Translations under genes and position numbers: made by a program
Shown: positions 62,772 to 64,000 of the stretch, piece after piece
How the letters are laid out: each line of letters begins with the position of its first letter
Numbering within the stretch: position 1 is the first letter of the stretch
From: Azonexus sp.
Lineage (GTDB): Bacteria; Pseudomonadota; Gammaproteobacteria; Burkholderiales; Rhodocyclaceae
Direction of reading: 5' to 3'
Assembly: GCA_017983755.1 (NCBI GenBank)
Contig: JAGOAU010000003.1
Span: 62,001 to 126,000 of the forward strand
Length of the DNA: 64,000 bases
Notes under the pieces: generated by a model
Seen by the model: the letters and a program-made list of their open reading frames with translations, nothing else
The model's database searches: none
Told to the model about the DNA's origin: nothing

Positions 62772-64000
62772 GGGTTCTGGTTCTGGGGGCCGGGGTGGTC
62801 GGCACCACCAGCGCCTGGTATCTGGCGCGCGCCGGGCACGAGGTGACGGTGGTGGACCGGCAGCCGGTGGCCGGCAACGAAACCAGCTATGCCAACGGCG
62901 GCCAGATTTCGGTGTCGCACGCCGAGCCGTGGGCCAACCCGCATGTCCTGCCGCAGGTGCTCAAGTGGCTGGGCAAGGAAGACGCGCCGCTGCTCTGGCG
63001 CTGGCGCGCCGACCCGGCACAGCTGATGTGGGGCCTGCGCTTCCTGCGCGAATGCCTGCCCGGGCGCACGCGGCAGAACATCGCCGCTATCGTCGCGCTG
63101 TCGCTCTACAGCCGCGGCTGCCTGCAGGCCTTGCGCCGCGAGCTGAACCTTGAATACGACCAGCTCGAACGCGGCATCCTGCATGTTTACACGCAGCCCG
63201 ACGCCTTTGTACAGGCGGTCGAGGCGGCGAAGACCATGCGCCGCTTCGGGCTCGACCGCGAAACGGTCAGTGCCGAGCGCTGCATCGAAATCGAGCCGGC
63301 GCTGGCCGGCGCCCGCCACCTGCTGGTCGGCGGCGACTACACGCCGTCGGACGAATCGGGCGACGCCCACAAATTCACGCGCGCGCTGGCTGACCGGGCT
63401 GCTTCGCAGGGCGTCGATTTTCGCCTCAACCTGACGGTCGACCGCATCGCGCCCGGCGGCAGCCAGATCGCCGGCATCCTGGTGAATGGCCCGGCCGGCA
63501 GCGAACTGCTGACCGCCGATGCCTACGTGGTGGCGCTAGGCAGCTATACGCCGCTGCTGCTGCGGCCGCTCGGCATCAGTCTGCCGGTGGTGCCGGCCAA
63601 GGGCTATTCGGCGACCGTGGCGCTGCCCGACGATGCCGCGGCGCCGACCGTCAGCCTGACCGACGACGAGCACCGGCTGGTTTTCTCGCGCCTCGGCAAG
63701 CGCCTGCGCGTCGCCGGCACGGCGGAATTCAACGGCTACAACCTCGACCTCAATGCCGTCCGTTGTGCAGCCTTGATGCAGCGCACGCGGCAACTCTTTC
63801 CAGCCCTGCAAACCGCCGGCGAGCCGGAGTTCTGGTGCGGCCTGCGCCCGGCAACGCCATCCAACGTGCCCTGTATCGGGCGCACGCGCTACGGCAACCT
63901 GTGGCTCAACACCGGCCACGGCACGCTCGGCTGGACGATGTCCTGCGGTTCCGCAGCCGCCCTTGCCGATCTCATCGACGGCCGCCGCCCGGTGCCGGAT
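62768..64000 (+). CDS. dadA: D-amino-acid dehydrogenase DadA (C-terminal end beyond window)
   Basis: Open frame of 411 codons from TTG 62768 (TTGA overlap with the spoT stop) to the window edge. FAD-binding RVLVLGAGVVGTTSAWYLARAGHEVTVVDR, then NGGQISVSHAEPWANP, WLGKEDAPLLWRWRADP, QLMWGLRFL, VVPAKGYSATV and a C-terminal GLRPATPSNVPCIGRTRYGNLWLNTGHGTLGWTM. It oxidises D-amino acids and reduces quinone. Only the last few residues are missing, as homologues are about 415-435 long. Confidence 0.93.
   Translation, partial: MRVLVLGAGVVGTTSAWYLARAGHEVTVVDRQPVAGNETSYANGGQISVSHAEPWANPHVLPQVLKWLGKEDAPLLWRWRADPAQLMWGLRFLRECLPGRTRQNIAAIVALSLYSRGCLQALRRELNLEYDQLERGILHVYTQPDAFVQAVEAAKTMRRFGLDRETVSAERCIEIEPALAGARHLLVGGDYTPSDESGDAHKFTRALADRAASQGVDFRLNLTVDRIAPGGSQIAGILVNGPAGSELLTADAYVVALGSYTPLLLRPLGISLPVVPAKGYSATVALPDDAAAPTVSLTDDEHRLVFSRLGKRLRVAGTAEFNGYNLDLNAVRCAALMQRTRQLFPALQTAGEPEFWCGLRPATPSNVPCIGRTRYGNLWLNTGHGTLGWTMSCGSAAALADLIDGRRPVPD

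Overview
The window is GC-rich, densely packed bacterial chromosome that reads as a Betaproteobacterium of the Rhodocyclaceae type (Dechloromonas/Azonexus-like). This placement is inferred from gene content (cysteine-type formate dehydrogenase with fdhD/DUF3305/DUF3306, the argS-SPOR-dsbA block, DUF1254/DUF2092 envelope genes, gmk-rpoZ-relA/spoT) and from codon use; no rRNA or tRNA is present to confirm it. I see no insertion sequence, prophage, integrase or CRISPR array.

Layout. (1) 1-8.9 kb: formate dehydrogenase region. fdhD (cut by the left edge) is divergent from two DUF3305/DUF3306 genes, then a polyferredoxin, a TorD-type chaperone, a small Tat protein, the Tat-exported molybdo/tungsto catalytic subunit (Cys rather than selenocysteine), its Fe-S subunit, a small lipoprotein, the cytochrome b subunit and an Ala-rich periplasmic protein. 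(2) 8.9-15.1 kb: oxyanion uptake and cofactor synthesis. A phosphonate/selenate-type ABC transporter (phnD-phnC and a double-length phnE) is divergent from a tungstate-type permease and ATPase without a binding protein, followed by moeA. (3) 15.1-16.5 kb: small envelope genes. (4) 16.6-31.7 kb: an AraC-type regulator divergent from a long run of exported proteins: outer-membrane barrels, a type I sulfatase, an OmpA-like lipoprotein, DUF2092, SYLF, DUF1254 and DUF3313 proteins, a small channel-like protein and an octahaem cytochrome fused to TPR repeats. (5) 31.7-40.3 kb: MaoC protein, PncC/CinA, DUF302, amino-acid-type ABC binding protein, SWI2/SNF2 helicase, UbiB, DUF1622. (6) 40.4-49.9 kb: housekeeping (argS, SPOR, dsbA, SDR, thiS-thiG, trmB, rdgC, ychJ) and small envelope proteins. 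(7) 49.9-53.8 kb: an NtrC-class regulator with its sensor kinase, then yidB. (8) 53.8-58.2 kb, minus strand: a tight operon of Ser/Thr kinase, PP2C phosphatase, rph, rdgB and hemW. (9) 58.3-64 kb: yicC, a BON-LysM protein, gmk, rpoZ, relA/spoT and a D-amino-acid dehydrogenase cut by the right edge.

The most striking signal is not a gene. A 12-base word, GTTGCGGTCGAC, occurs eight times exactly and several more times with one change, on both strands, within genes and between them. In nearly all copies it is followed at fixed distances by two A/T tracts one helical turn apart, giving a 32-bp unit. I do not recognise it. The architecture (GC-rich core plus two phased A/T blocks) resembles the DNA uptake signal sequences of Pasteurellaceae, and this is the observation I would check first.
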